Of a DNA stretch of 64,000 nucleotides, positions 9,768 through 18,696 are shown piece by piece; within the stretch, counting starts at the first letter, position 1; the number at the start of each line of letters is the position of its first letter. The notes under the pieces are model-generated. The model had not been told where the DNA came from and did not search any database. It saw only the letters and a program-made list of their open reading frames with translations. Location: positions 1-64,000 of the forward strand of contig DKML01000010.1 in assembly GCA_002470515.1 (NCBI GenBank), read 5' to 3'. Source of the DNA: Proteobacteria bacterium UBA7415. Lineage in GTDB: Bacteria; Pseudomonadota; Gammaproteobacteria; Arenicellales; Arenicellaceae. The position numbers and the translations under genes are program-made.

Positions 9768-11327
9768 TTAGATCTTATTAAAACCGTGGGCTCTCACTTT
9801 ACCAATCAATTCACGATTAGTGGGGAGGGCAGACATCATTTTTTGTTTTTTTGCGTGTACGTCGTTAAATATTTGTTGGGCTATATTAAGCTGTTGATCA
9901 TAACTCCTAGTGGGCAGTTGTGTCACATCACTCACATAACCCATACCGCAGAGCACATACTGATAACTTGCCGAAGGAAACAGCGCATCAATTGTTGGTG
10001 TATCCATGTGCCACGGTGGGCGATATTGCCAAAGCGCTAGGTTCTCTAACATCGATTCGGTGTAGGAGCTTTGGCTAGCATTATCCACCCAATACTCACT
10101 GTCACAACGCTCCGTTAGGCAGTAGTGTAATTTTAGGAAGTCGATGATTTGTTCCCAGTGCTCAGTAAATTTTTTATTGAATCTATTAGCTACGATAGGT
10201 ATTAATTCCTTGGTAACCGGAAACTCATCGGCCAGCATTTTGGCCGACATTTCAACCATTACTAAAGCTGACGCCTCTAGAGGCTCAACAAAGCCCGCTG
10301 ACAATCCTATCGCTAGGCAATTTTTGTGCCAAAAGTTTTTTCGATAACCTGAATTGATATCAATCTTTCTAAAACTCAGATCCTGCGCCTGAGCCTCCGG
10401 TATCGTTTGGCTCAGGTAATCAATAAATTCTTTCTGTGCAATGTCGTGATCGATATGAGCGCTAGAATAAACATACCCGCAACCTCGTCGTTGTGGTAAC
10501 GCAATATCCCACACCCACCCAGCAGATTGGGCCGTGGCCGTGGTCTGTGAACTAATCGGCTGCTGGTCGTCTTTATAAACAACTTGAGTCGCGAGCGCTG
10601 TGTCGTTGAACAGAATGCGATCAACTTTATTAAGACCTATTTTGTAATGCTCTCCGAGCAAAATGGAAGCAAAGCCCGTGCAGTCAACAAAGATATCGGC
10701 GACTAGGTCTCCGTTTTGCTTGGTCTGTAGGCTTTTGATACTGTCATCGTCATTACTGTTGATGCCAACAACATGGTCGCTAATGTAACGTACCTGCAAG
10801 TTATCGACACAATGGCGTTTTAAGAACTCACCAAACTTTGCAGCGTTTAAGTGATAACCGTAATTCAGAATAAAGGCGTATTCAGGTGTAGTGATTTGCT
10901 TGGGCGCCTTATTTTGTCGACAAATTTCAATTTGTGGACTGACGGCATCGGCAAAACTGCTACCGTTGTGCATCTGTTGCCACGGAGACACTAGATTCAC
11001 CTGACTGAATTCGCCAGGCGGCGAAAACGGGTGATAGTAATCATCATCACCGGTACGCCAATTTTTGAAATACGAGCCCTGTTTAAAGCTCACGTCGCAT
11101 TCGCGCATAAACTCAGTTTCGCTGACCCCGATTGATTGCAACGTTGTGCGCATTGACGGCCAAGTGCCTTCACCCACGCCGATTGCCTTAACGTCAGGGG
11201 ACTCAACCAAGGTGATATCAATTCCACCTTGTGCTTGCTCTTTAAAGCGGCTGGCTAAAACACCCGCGACCAGCCAACCAGCTGAACCGCCGCCAACAAT
11301 AGTAACTCGCTTAACTTGTTCGCTCAT
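9768..11327 (-). CDS. Flavin-dependent (tryptophan) halogenase family protein, second copy
   Basis: A protein of about 519 residues, homologous to but clearly diverged from the halogenase at 6487-7968. It has the FAD motif GGGSAGW, the GEGTWPS segment, a lysine in VSFKQGS (about residue 82) matching the catalytic lysine, a variant signature WVWDIALP in place of WxWxIP, and GFVEPLEAS with the glutamate region. An in-frame TTG at 11333 would add two residues; the ATG at 11327 is preferred. It follows the TonB-dependent receptor after a hairpin (11369-11396) and precedes sapC. The altered signature suggests a different substrate or loss of strict halogenase chemistry; that point is inference. 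Confidence 0.87.
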   Translation of the reverse strand: MSEQVKRVTIVGGGSAGWLVAGVLASRFKEQAQGGIDITLVESPDVKAIGVGEGTWPSMRTTLQSIGVSETEFMRECDVSFKQGSYFKNWRTGDDDYYHPFSPPGEFSQVNLVSPWQQMHNGSSFADAVSPQIEICRQNKAPKQITTPEYAFILNYGYHLNAAKFGEFLKRHCVDNLQVRYISDHVVGINSNDDDSIKSLQTKQNGDLVADIFVDCTGFASILLGEHYKIGLNKVDRILFNDTALATQVVYKDDQQPISSQTTATAQSAGWVWDIALPQRRGCGYVYSSAHIDHDIAQKEFIDYLSQTIPEAQAQDLSFRKIDINSGYRKNFWHKNCLAIGLSAGFVEPLEASALVMVEMSAKMLADEFPVTKELIPIVANRFNKKFTEHWEQIIDFLKLHYCLTERCDSEYWVDNASQSSYTESMLENLALWQYRPPWHMDTPTIDALFPSASYQYVLCGMGYVSDVTQLPTRSYDQQLNIAQQIFNDVHAKKQKMMSALPTNRELIGKVRAHGFNKI

Positions 11328-11354
11328 GTTCAATAGTTTACGGGTTTTTAGAGC

Positions 11355-11396
11355 TAAGAAAAAGAAAAGAGCCGGGCAGTTGTAACCACCCAGCTC
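11355..11396 (-). terminator. Hairpin with T-rich tail between receptor and halogenase genes
   Basis: On the minus strand GAGCTGGG (11396-11389) can pair with CCCGGCTC (11376-11369) with one G-T pair, and an inner GTT/AAC adds to the stem. A TTTTCTTTTTCTT tract follows. It lies 30 bases after the receptor stop. It probably terminates most receptor transcripts and lets a fraction continue into the halogenase-SapC-cupin genes, which would set a high receptor-to-enzyme ratio. Confidence 0.65.
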
Positions 11397-11426
11397 TCGT
11401 CCATTTACTGCTTGGTAAGAAATATT

Positions 11427-14330
11427 CTAGAAGTCGTAACGAACCCCTAAGTTATATCGCGCACCGGTTTGAACAACTTCAACCGCTTGTCGCTCATCGC
11501 GACCATGTATACGTAACGTTTCTTCAGCAAGGTTAATGCCCTCGATGAAGAACGTCAGGTTGTCGTTAACGGCGTAGCTTGCGCTCATGTCCCATTGACC
11601 AAAGGCTTCAACGTTACTTGGTCCAGGTGTACCCGAAGACGCACCACGTAGACCGTTATAGAAGTCGTCGCGCCAGTTGTACGCTAAACGGAACTTGATT
11701 TTGTCATTCTCAAAAAAGCCAATCAAGTTAGCCGAATCGCTCAGTCCCGTTAACGCGAACTGTGTATCCAAACTCGCGTTATTGAACATAACATCAGCAT
11801 CTACGAGTGTTGCATTGGCTTGAACACCAAAACCACTCTCACCAAAGGTACGTTGGATCGCCAATTCCCACCCATCAATAGTAGCGTCTTCTTCGTTGAC
11901 TGGAGCGTCTATATCAAACGTAACCGCTGAACCCGTTGCTGGGTGGATCAGGTCTGGAAATAGCACTGTATCTTCAAGACGGCCTCGACCAATAAAGTTA
12001 GCGACATCCTTCGTGAAGTAACCAATTGACATATAGTCTGAATCACCCGTGTAGTACTCCAACGACAGGTCAATATTCTGAGCCTCTAGAGGTTGCAAGT
12101 TCGGGTTACCACCAGTTGCGTTACCACCACTGATACGAATCTGCGTATTGATTGTTACACCACCTTGAATGTCCAGATAACTAGGGCGCGTAATAGTTTC
12201 GCTGTACGAAGCTCGAGCCACTAAGTTGTCTGTAAGCTCAAATTTCAAATCTAAGTTAGGTAAAACAAAGTCGTAATTGCCTTTTAGATTAGTAAAAGCT
12301 TGCTCACCAGATGACACGGCGCCAAACTCATTACAGCCTGCTAAAACAGGATTACCGTTGCCGTCTACACAAGACACGGTAACCGCATTGTAGGTCGGTG
12401 TTAATGCTCGTGACACGACATCTGTTTCTTCATAGCGCACACCGGCTCTTAGATTGACTGGAATAGATCCCAATTCAAAATCACCTGTGTATTGAACATA
12501 AAACGACTCTGTTTCTTCAGTAGTACGTCGGTCTGTGTCGAAATCAGTGCTAGGACATAAGCCATTTCCGCAATCACCACCGGTCGACTGAGTTGCACCA
12601 AGTGCAACAGTACGCGCTGCCACTGCATCTATGTCAAACGTAAAGAAATCAGTTTGTAAGCGAGGATCGCCGCCGTTAGGAACTTGGTCAAACGCACCGG
12701 CTCCACTAGCTGGAGTCAACAAATCGGCAATATCGCCCGGTTGAGTTGTTCCGCCCCAAGTATCACGTTGCACATTAGCAAACTGCGACACGTTTTCCAT
12801 GTCCGTTAGAGTGATACCAAAGTCGATTGATGACGTATCGTTGATCTGAAAATCACCGCGTAAAGACGTTTGCTCAATCTCGTTTTTGGTCTTTTTGTTA
12901 TCAAACACACTACCCGTAACGATAATATCGTTAGCGCTTAGTGGGCCTGCTAATTGAAGCTCCAAAATTGGAAGATAGCCATCAAAGTATCCGGTAGTTA
13001 CTTCGCGTGTAAAACTTGCAAGAGCAAGCTGTGAAGCCGTACCATTGTTGCCACTCGCTCCACTTTTAGCTTCTGAGTTGTGGTAATCGAATTCTATATC
13101 TAGGCGATCATTAACCATCCACTCAATATTAACACCAAGTGATTCGTTCTCTGTTTTAGTACCGTCACGACCAGCCGCCATACCAAAGTCATTGGCTGCG
13201 CCAACTTCTGTGTAGACTAGTGGAGAAGCTACAGGGCCATCGGTGTACTGGGTTATTTGGTTAGCAAAGTTAAACCAACCCGAGTAGTTGTTGAACGTAC
13301 GCTCAAAATCAACTTCAGAATAAGTGTAGTCAACCGTTGCCAAAACATTATCGGTAGCTTGCCATTGGAAAGTCACCTGACTGTTTAAGCGCTCTCTTGA
13401 GAATTCGGCGATTTCGTAACCGATGCTCTGTGGAACCGCATAAACATCAGAGTTACCAGGACGATTTACTTGGTCTGCATTACGTGGAATACCGCCCCAC
13501 TGCTGAACAGTCGCCGCGTTGCCCCAATCGTTGTCCACTATTCCTAGGAAGTTATTGTAGTCACCGACTGTCGCTTTGTTCTGGCCATTATCGCGCTCTT
13601 GATACGACGCGCTTACCGAGAAGCCGATCGTGTCATCTGCGAATGTATTGCTGTAAACCCCTGATAGCTCAGGCGTCACATCACTGCCTTTCTCCGTAGA
13701 CGTATCAAACACACCTTTTAGCTGAGCCACCGCTTTGCGGCCTGGAGAGTCGAGCGGACGTGTGGTTTTAATGTTGATTGTAGAGCCTATGCCACCTGAA
13801 GCTACGTTGGCTTGGCCAGTTTTGAATACTTGAACTCCCGCAATACCCTCAGATGCCAAATCGGCGAAATCGAATGAACGATTGTCACCATTGGCGGTAG
13901 GCATTTGGCGGCCGTTAAGCGTGACCAAGTTAAATTCAGGTCCAAAGCCACGAACAGTGACTTTACTACCTTCGCCACGTGAACGGTCAATTGAAACACC
14001 GGTAATACGCTGTAATGACTCGGCTAAGTTAGTGTCGGGGAAAACACCAATATCTTCCGCAGAAATCGCATCAACCACACCGTCGGCATTGCGTTTTTGG
14101 TCAACCGCACGTTGTAAGCTTCCTCGGATGCCTGTGACGACTACTTCTTCAATTTGAAAATTAGAATCTACTGCTGTGTTCGATTCTTGGGCGTGAGCCA
14201 CTGGGCCCATTAATGCTCCACCGATCATCAAGCCTAATACAGTTGATCGAGAGCTCTTGTTGTGGGTTAACGCGGTAGAGACAGCTGACGCCACTCGGGT
14301 ACGCTGCCCCAATCTTTTATTAGTATCCAT
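11427..14330 (-). CDS. TonB-dependent receptor (TIGR01782-type)
   Basis: A 967-residue outer-membrane receptor. It has a signal peptide of about 47 residues (hydrophobic TVLGLMIGGALMG, cleavage after AHAQ), a TonB box EEVVVTGIRGS, and a plug domain with the family-typical DGVVDAISAEDIGVFPD and LAESLQRITGV blocks. A long beta barrel follows, ending in YNLGVRYDF with a terminal Phe. This subtype serves carbohydrate uptake in Caulobacter, Xanthomonas and marine gammaproteobacteria and is commonly followed by halogenase, SapC and cupin genes, as here. The start has GAGGAG upstream. It is divergent from the AraC regulator at 14694, which probably controls it. Together with the GH3 enzyme it points to a beta-glucan or other glucoside as substrate, by context only. 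Confidence 0.93.
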   Translation of the reverse strand: MDTNKRLGQRTRVASAVSTALTHNKSSRSTVLGLMIGGALMGPVAHAQESNTAVDSNFQIEEVVVTGIRGSLQRAVDQKRNADGVVDAISAEDIGVFPDTNLAESLQRITGVSIDRSRGEGSKVTVRGFGPEFNLVTLNGRQMPTANGDNRSFDFADLASEGIAGVQVFKTGQANVASGGIGSTINIKTTRPLDSPGRKAVAQLKGVFDTSTEKGSDVTPELSGVYSNTFADDTIGFSVSASYQERDNGQNKATVGDYNNFLGIVDNDWGNAATVQQWGGIPRNADQVNRPGNSDVYAVPQSIGYEIAEFSRERLNSQVTFQWQATDNVLATVDYTYSEVDFERTFNNYSGWFNFANQITQYTDGPVASPLVYTEVGAANDFGMAAGRDGTKTENESLGVNIEWMVNDRLDIEFDYHNSEAKSGASGNNGTASQLALASFTREVTTGYFDGYLPILELQLAGPLSANDIIVTGSVFDNKKTKNEIEQTSLRGDFQINDTSSIDFGITLTDMENVSQFANVQRDTWGGTTQPGDIADLLTPASGAGAFDQVPNGGDPRLQTDFFTFDIDAVAARTVALGATQSTGGDCGNGLCPSTDFDTDRRTTEETESFYVQYTGDFELGSIPVNLRAGVRYEETDVVSRALTPTYNAVTVSCVDGNGNPVLAGCNEFGAVSSGEQAFTNLKGNYDFVLPNLDLKFELTDNLVARASYSETITRPSYLDIQGGVTINTQIRISGGNATGGNPNLQPLEAQNIDLSLEYYTGDSDYMSIGYFTKDVANFIGRGRLEDTVLFPDLIHPATGSAVTFDIDAPVNEEDATIDGWELAIQRTFGESGFGVQANATLVDADVMFNNASLDTQFALTGLSDSANLIGFFENDKIKFRLAYNWRDDFYNGLRGASSGTPGPSNVEAFGQWDMSASYAVNDNLTFFIEGINLAEETLRIHGRDERQAVEVVQTGARYNLGVRYDF

Positions 14331-14693
14331 ATTTCTCCTCTGAGTTTACTTCTTCTAGTTTTGTCTTAAAATATCAGCGCATGCATCAAACATCGAACAC
14401 GCAATTCGAAAACAAAGCGGTAGACACATCTAACCAACAATCTTTGTACAGACTATTGGTTTTCGCCGAATAGTGCACAGATAGCTGCGTATAGCTTTGC
14501 GGATCATATATTATGGCGGTAAGATTAGCGTGGCGACTAAGTGATGCCAGCACTCGTAACTTAGTCGTACAAGTTAGTGCATTGGTTTTATTTAGACGCC
14601 CTAAACCCTAAAAATAAACCCAAAAATAAGTCTGAAACTATTATGTCGGTAACGGTATGATCAACCAACAAATATAGCGTTCTGAACAAACTT
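14331..14693. promoter_or_regulatory. Divergent control region between receptor and AraC regulator
   Basis: A 363-base intergenic region with no open frame. It must carry the promoters of the receptor cluster (leftward) and of the AraC gene (rightward). Its clearest structure is an inverted repeat with exact 9-bp arms, CGACTAAGT at 14534-14542 and ACTTAGTCG at 14559-14567, separated by 16 bases. It lies near the middle of the gap, where an AraC-family operator would be expected. It lacks a T-tract, so it is less likely to be a terminator. I cannot assign the -35/-10 boxes. Confidence 0.5.
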
Positions 14694-15869
14694 ATGTCCG
14701 AACCCCTTTTCAATTTCCACGATACTATTCTTATCGCCACCATTTGTTTGAGCGGCTTATTCGTGGTGCTTATTCTCTTTGCTCGCCATGAAAGACACTA
14801 TAGTGACTATAGTTTAGCGGGGTTCTTTCTAGCTCAAGCCGCCATTTCGCTGCATGTGTTGATTAACTACGGCGCAGCATTCAGAGACACCGCACTAGCA
14901 GCATCTCCAGACCTGTTCTATTTCTTTGGTATTGCTTTTTGGCTAGAAGGGCCTCTTCTGTTTCTCTACACCCGCTCGCTGTTATATAGAAACTACACGT
15001 TTAAGCGCTCTTATTCAGTTTATTTTCTACCCTCACTAGCTTACATCATCTACGTTTCCATAATTTTTTATAGCCTTTCTTTTGGTGATAAGATTGCCCA
15101 CATCGAAACCATAAAGGGTATGGATGCGCCCTCCACGCAACATTTTATTGAGGCTATACGAGAAAGCTTAAGAGTGTTTTTTGGCGTTCTGTGTATCCTT
15201 GACATTCGCAAGGCTCAAACCAACATCAGAGACCGTTTTTCAAACATAGATAAAATCAATTTGTCTTGGCTCACGGTGCTTGTGATTTCTTTCGTGGCTG
15301 TGCGTGTTTGGATTTTGTTCATAGTTTTTCTTTCTATCGGACTACCTAAAATTAGCGACCCTGTCTTTGATGCTCTCGGTTTAGCGGGCAACTACTTGTC
15401 CTTTGCGCTCGTTGCGATGATGATGTTCTACAGTTTGCGGTCTTCTCCTTTTGTGATTGGACATGTCGTTAAAGACAATGAAGCCGTTGAAGGCTTTGCG
15501 GCCGACCCTGCGCTGAAGTTAAAAATTGAAACGTATATGTCCGAACAGAAGCCTTATTTGCATCATCTATTAAATCTGGATCAGCTATCGTCGGGTTTAG
15601 AGATGAACCCACGGGCCCTGTCAGCGGTAATAAAACACAGTTTTCAAACTAATTTTTACGAATTTGTTAACTCGTATCGAATCGACGAGGCCAAGTCTAT
15701 TCTCGATGACCCTCGTGAAATTGATAAAACAATGATTGAGATAGCCGGTGAATGTGGCTTTAACAGTAAAGCAACCTACAACACCTTTTTTAAGAAACTT
15801 GCTGGATGTACTCCGACCGAATATCGCAAGAAATCACTCAAGAAAGGTAAAGTCGCTAATGGAAAATAA
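14694..15869 (+). CDS. AraC family transcriptional regulator with N-terminal membrane domain
   Basis: A 391-residue protein with about seven hydrophobic helices in the first 260 residues (beginning TILIATICLSGLFVVLILF) and an AraC-type double helix-turn-helix in the last 100. The C-terminal half contains LSAVIKHSFQTNFYEFVNSYRIDEAK and, in the second helix-turn-helix, IAGECGFNSKATYNTFFKK with the conserved G-F-x-S-x-x-x-F pattern; both are split here for reference. Membrane-anchored regulators of this architecture typically sit beside TonB-dependent receptor and glycoside hydrolase genes and sense extracellular or periplasmic sugars. It is divergent from the receptor and 138 bases upstream of the GH3 gene, so both are probable targets. 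No clear ribosome binding site precedes the ATG. Confidence 0.88.
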   Translation: MSEPLFNFHDTILIATICLSGLFVVLILFARHERHYSDYSLAGFFLAQAAISLHVLINYGAAFRDTALAASPDLFYFFGIAFWLEGPLLFLYTRSLLYRNYTFKRSYSVYFLPSLAYIIYVSIIFYSLSFGDKIAHIETIKGMDAPSTQHFIEAIRESLRVFFGVLCILDIRKAQTNIRDRFSNIDKINLSWLTVLVISFVAVRVWILFIVFLSIGLPKISDPVFDALGLAGNYLSFALVAMMMFYSLRSSPFVIGHVVKDNEAVEGFAADPALKLKIETYMSEQKPYLHHLLNLDQLSSGLEMNPRALSAVIKHSFQTNFYEFVNSYRIDEAKSILDDPREIDKTMIEIAGECGFNSKATYNTFFKKLAGCTPTEYRKKSLKKGKVANGK

Positions 15870-16007
15870 TCGCGTGATTAGCTCCAAATCACGCATTGCC
15901 TATGACTAAGTTACGGTCTTAAGCATGATTTAGTCGCACGCATTGTCGGGCTATTGCAGTATTCAGGTCAGGTCAACAACGCCTTTCGCTATCCAACGAC
16001 AATAATA

Positions 16008-18590
16008 ATGAAAACAATTAACTCCGATTCTGCGCGGGTCGCAACTCTTCTCATCGCGGCGCTCCTTGGCGCCTGTTCAGGCTCAGACAAGAGCGAACCT
16101 GGGGAAGAGCTAACCAACCTTGATCCCACCGTTAGCGAAAGAGTGGATGCCGATATAGTCGACCCCACTTCTGGTGACTTATCCGTTTGGCCTGTTTTGG
16201 GCATAAGCGTTAAAAAGGACCTCACCATAGAACAGCGCGTGCAAGATATTCTTGCTGAGCTCAGCTTAGAACAAAAAGTTGCACAGATGATCCAGCCAGA
16301 GATTCGCGATTTTACCGTTGAAGATATGCGTCGATATGGCTTTGGCTCCTATTTGAATGGCGGCGGTGCTTTTCCAAACGATAATAAACACGCAACGATT
16401 TCAGAGTGGGTGGAGTTAGCGCAAGCGATGCATTCAGCATCTATAGATGCATCGCTAGATGGCACAGACATTCCGACAATATGGGGAACCGATGCCGTTC
16501 ACGGCCACAACAATGTAATCGGAGCTACTATATTTCCGCATAACATTGGATTAGGCGCAGCGAACAATCCTGGATTAATTGAACAGATAGCGCGTATTAC
16601 CGCTAAAGAAGTGGTGGCGACGGGTATTGACTGGGTTTTTGCCCCTACTGTAGCTGTTGTTCGCAATGACCGCTGGGGACGAACCTACGAAGGCTATTCA
16701 GAAGATCCCGACATTGTGTATGACTATTCCCGCGCTATCGTGCGTGGTTTGCAGGGTGTCACCGACGAAGATTTTTTGAGCGAGACTCACGTTATTTCTA
16801 CGGTAAAGCATTTTTTGGGTGACGGAGGGACCGAACACGGCATTGACCAGGGAAACACCCTAACGAGCGAACAAGAACTCTTCGACATTCATGCACAAGG
16901 CTATGTCGGCGGTTTAAGTGAAGGTGCGCAGACCGTAATGGCATCATTTAATTCATGGCACGGCGAGAAGATGCACGGCAATCGGTATCTACTAACCGAA
17001 GTTCTCAAAGACCGAATGGGCTTTGATGGCTTTGTCGTTGGAGACTGGAACGGGCACGGTCAAATCCCAGGCTGTAGCAACGAAAGCTGCAGCCAAGCCA
17101 TTAATGCGGGCTTAGACGTGTTTATGGTACCCGGAGCCCCATGGAAACCACTACTAGAGAACACAATCGAACAAGTTAACAGCGGTGAAATTCCCATGGC
17201 GCGAATTGACGACGCTGTAAGTCGTATTCTTCGCGTTAAACTTCGCGCTGGCTTGTTCGAAAAAAACAGCCCAGCCGATCGACCATTGGCTGGAAACGAA
17301 AGCATCATAGGTCATCCAGACCATAGAAGAGTTGCTCAGCAAGCGGTTAGGGAATCGTTAGTGTTACTCAAGAACAAAGATGGTCTACTGCCTCTCTCTC
17401 CCAACCTAAATATTTTGGTGGCTGGCGATGCAGCCGATAACATTGGTAAGCAATCAGGTGGTTGGAGCATTACATGGCAGGGCACTCGTAACGAAAACGC
17501 AGATTTTCCTGGAGGCAGTTCGATCTTCGCGGGAATCAAAAAAACGGCTGAGGCCGCTGGCGGCGCCGTCGTATTGTCTGTTGATGGTACCTACTCATCA
17601 AAACCAGATGTGGCCATTGTTGTCTTTGGTGAAGAGCCCTATGCAGAAGGGCAAGGCGATACTGAGTCAATAGATTATCAACACGGCAATAAAACCGACT
17701 TGATCTTACTGAAGAGTTTAAAGGACGCTGGCATTCCTACCATTTCACTGTTTATCTCAGGACGTCCTTTGTGGGTAAACCCCGAGCTTAATGCGTCCGA
17801 TGCATTTGTCGCGGCATGGTTGCCGGGTAGCGAGGGCATCGCTGTCAGTGACCTGCTCTTTAAGAATATTGATGGTAGTCTCAACACCGATTTTACAGGC
17901 AAACTGTCTTTTTCTTGGCCAAAGCGGCCGGACCAATACCTGCTCAATAAGGGAGATGTAGACTATGATCCTCTCTTCGCTTACGGTTACGGCTTGAATG
18001 CCTCTGAGAAGAGCTCGGTGGGTGACAACCTACCTACGGATTTTGATGATCTTGTGGCCCCGGTTCGAAGCCAAATAGAAATTCTGTCTCGCAAACCAAA
18101 CGCCAACCTTAACGAATTTATAAGTGATGCGGACGGGCAATCTTTGATGTCCGCTAATTCGTCTAAGAACGTGGCCGTTGCGTACCGAACGGTAGACAAA
18201 GATGTGCAGGAAGACGCACGACGATTAGAGTTTAGTGCACTAGGTTCATACGGGTTTATTGCCAAGGCTCCGTTAGATATTACTGGAATGACGGAACAGG
18301 GTTCAATCGTCATAGATGTTAATCTGCTTAAGCGCCCCAGCAGTCCCGTAACGGTGCGCGTAGATTGTGGCGAATCTTGTAGCAAAGAAGTTGATATTAC
18401 CGCTCAAATGGCCGCTATATCTCTAGACGATCAATGGCAGCGAATCGACATTCCGTTAACCTGTTTTCATTTGAGCACAGAGCAAGCGCAATCCATTGTT
18501 AAGCCGTTTGAACTGAGGGCTTCGGACCTATCCTTAGAACTCTCTGGAATTACATTGAAAAGCACATCCCTGAGCATGACCTGTGACTAG
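16008..18590 (+). CDS. Glycoside hydrolase family 3 beta-glucosidase, exported lipoprotein
   Basis: An 860-residue GH3 exo-beta-glucosidase or glucan glucohydrolase. The start at 16008 is chosen because it gives a lipoprotein signal with lipobox LLGAC at about residue 24; an upstream in-frame start at 15954 would bury it. The TIM-barrel domain has GTDAVHGHN, WVFAPTVAVVRNDRWGRTYE and TVKHFLGDG. The catalytic nucleophile is the Asp of GFVVGDWNGHGQ. The second domain (VRESLVLLKN, then GEEPYAEGQGDT) supplies the acid/base region. A C-terminal beta-sandwich of about 170 residues (from roughly residue 690) resembles the ExoP/CdxA-type extension. It lies downstream of the AraC regulator and completes the sugar-uptake locus. 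Cellobiose or beta-glucan oligosaccharides are likely substrates. Confidence 0.92.
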   Translation: MKTINSDSARVATLLIAALLGACSGSDKSEPGEELTNLDPTVSERVDADIVDPTSGDLSVWPVLGISVKKDLTIEQRVQDILAELSLEQKVAQMIQPEIRDFTVEDMRRYGFGSYLNGGGAFPNDNKHATISEWVELAQAMHSASIDASLDGTDIPTIWGTDAVHGHNNVIGATIFPHNIGLGAANNPGLIEQIARITAKEVVATGIDWVFAPTVAVVRNDRWGRTYEGYSEDPDIVYDYSRAIVRGLQGVTDEDFLSETHVISTVKHFLGDGGTEHGIDQGNTLTSEQELFDIHAQGYVGGLSEGAQTVMASFNSWHGEKMHGNRYLLTEVLKDRMGFDGFVVGDWNGHGQIPGCSNESCSQAINAGLDVFMVPGAPWKPLLENTIEQVNSGEIPMARIDDAVSRILRVKLRAGLFEKNSPADRPLAGNESIIGHPDHRRVAQQAVRESLVLLKNKDGLLPLSPNLNILVAGDAADNIGKQSGGWSITWQGTRNENADFPGGSSIFAGIKKTAEAAGGAVVLSVDGTYSSKPDVAIVVFGEEPYAEGQGDTESIDYQHGNKTDLILLKSLKDAGIPTISLFISGRPLWVNPELNASDAFVAAWLPGSEGIAVSDLLFKNIDGSLNTDFTGKLSFSWPKRPDQYLLNKGDVDYDPLFAYGYGLNASEKSSVGDNLPTDFDDLVAPVRSQIEILSRKPNANLNEFISDADGQSLMSANSSKNVAVAYRTVDKDVQEDARRLEFSALGSYGFIAKAPLDITGMTEQGSIVIDVNLLKRPSSPVTVRVDCGESCSKEVDITAQMAAISLDDQWQRIDIPLTCFHLSTEQAQSIVKPFELRASDLSLELSGITLKSTSLSMTCD

Positions 18591-18639
18591 CCACTGACAG
18601 GCGCTCAAGCCATAGAACTGCACATTCACGCGGACATAA

Positions 18640-18675
18640 AAAAGCTAGGCCTGCTAAATACAGAGCCTAGCTTTT
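18640..18675. terminator. Bidirectional rho-independent terminator
   Basis: The arms AAAAGCTAGGC (18640-18650) and GCCTAGCTTTT (18665-18675) are exact inverted repeats around a 14-base loop, giving a T-tract on both strands. It lies between the convergent GH3 gene and the SDR gene and should terminate both. Confidence 0.88.
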
Positions 18676-18696
18676 CGGCTTTTAGCCTGATTGGGC

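Noticed and set aside
15954..16007. Upstream start for the GH3 gene
   Set aside because: It would place 18 residues before a clear lipoprotein signal peptide.
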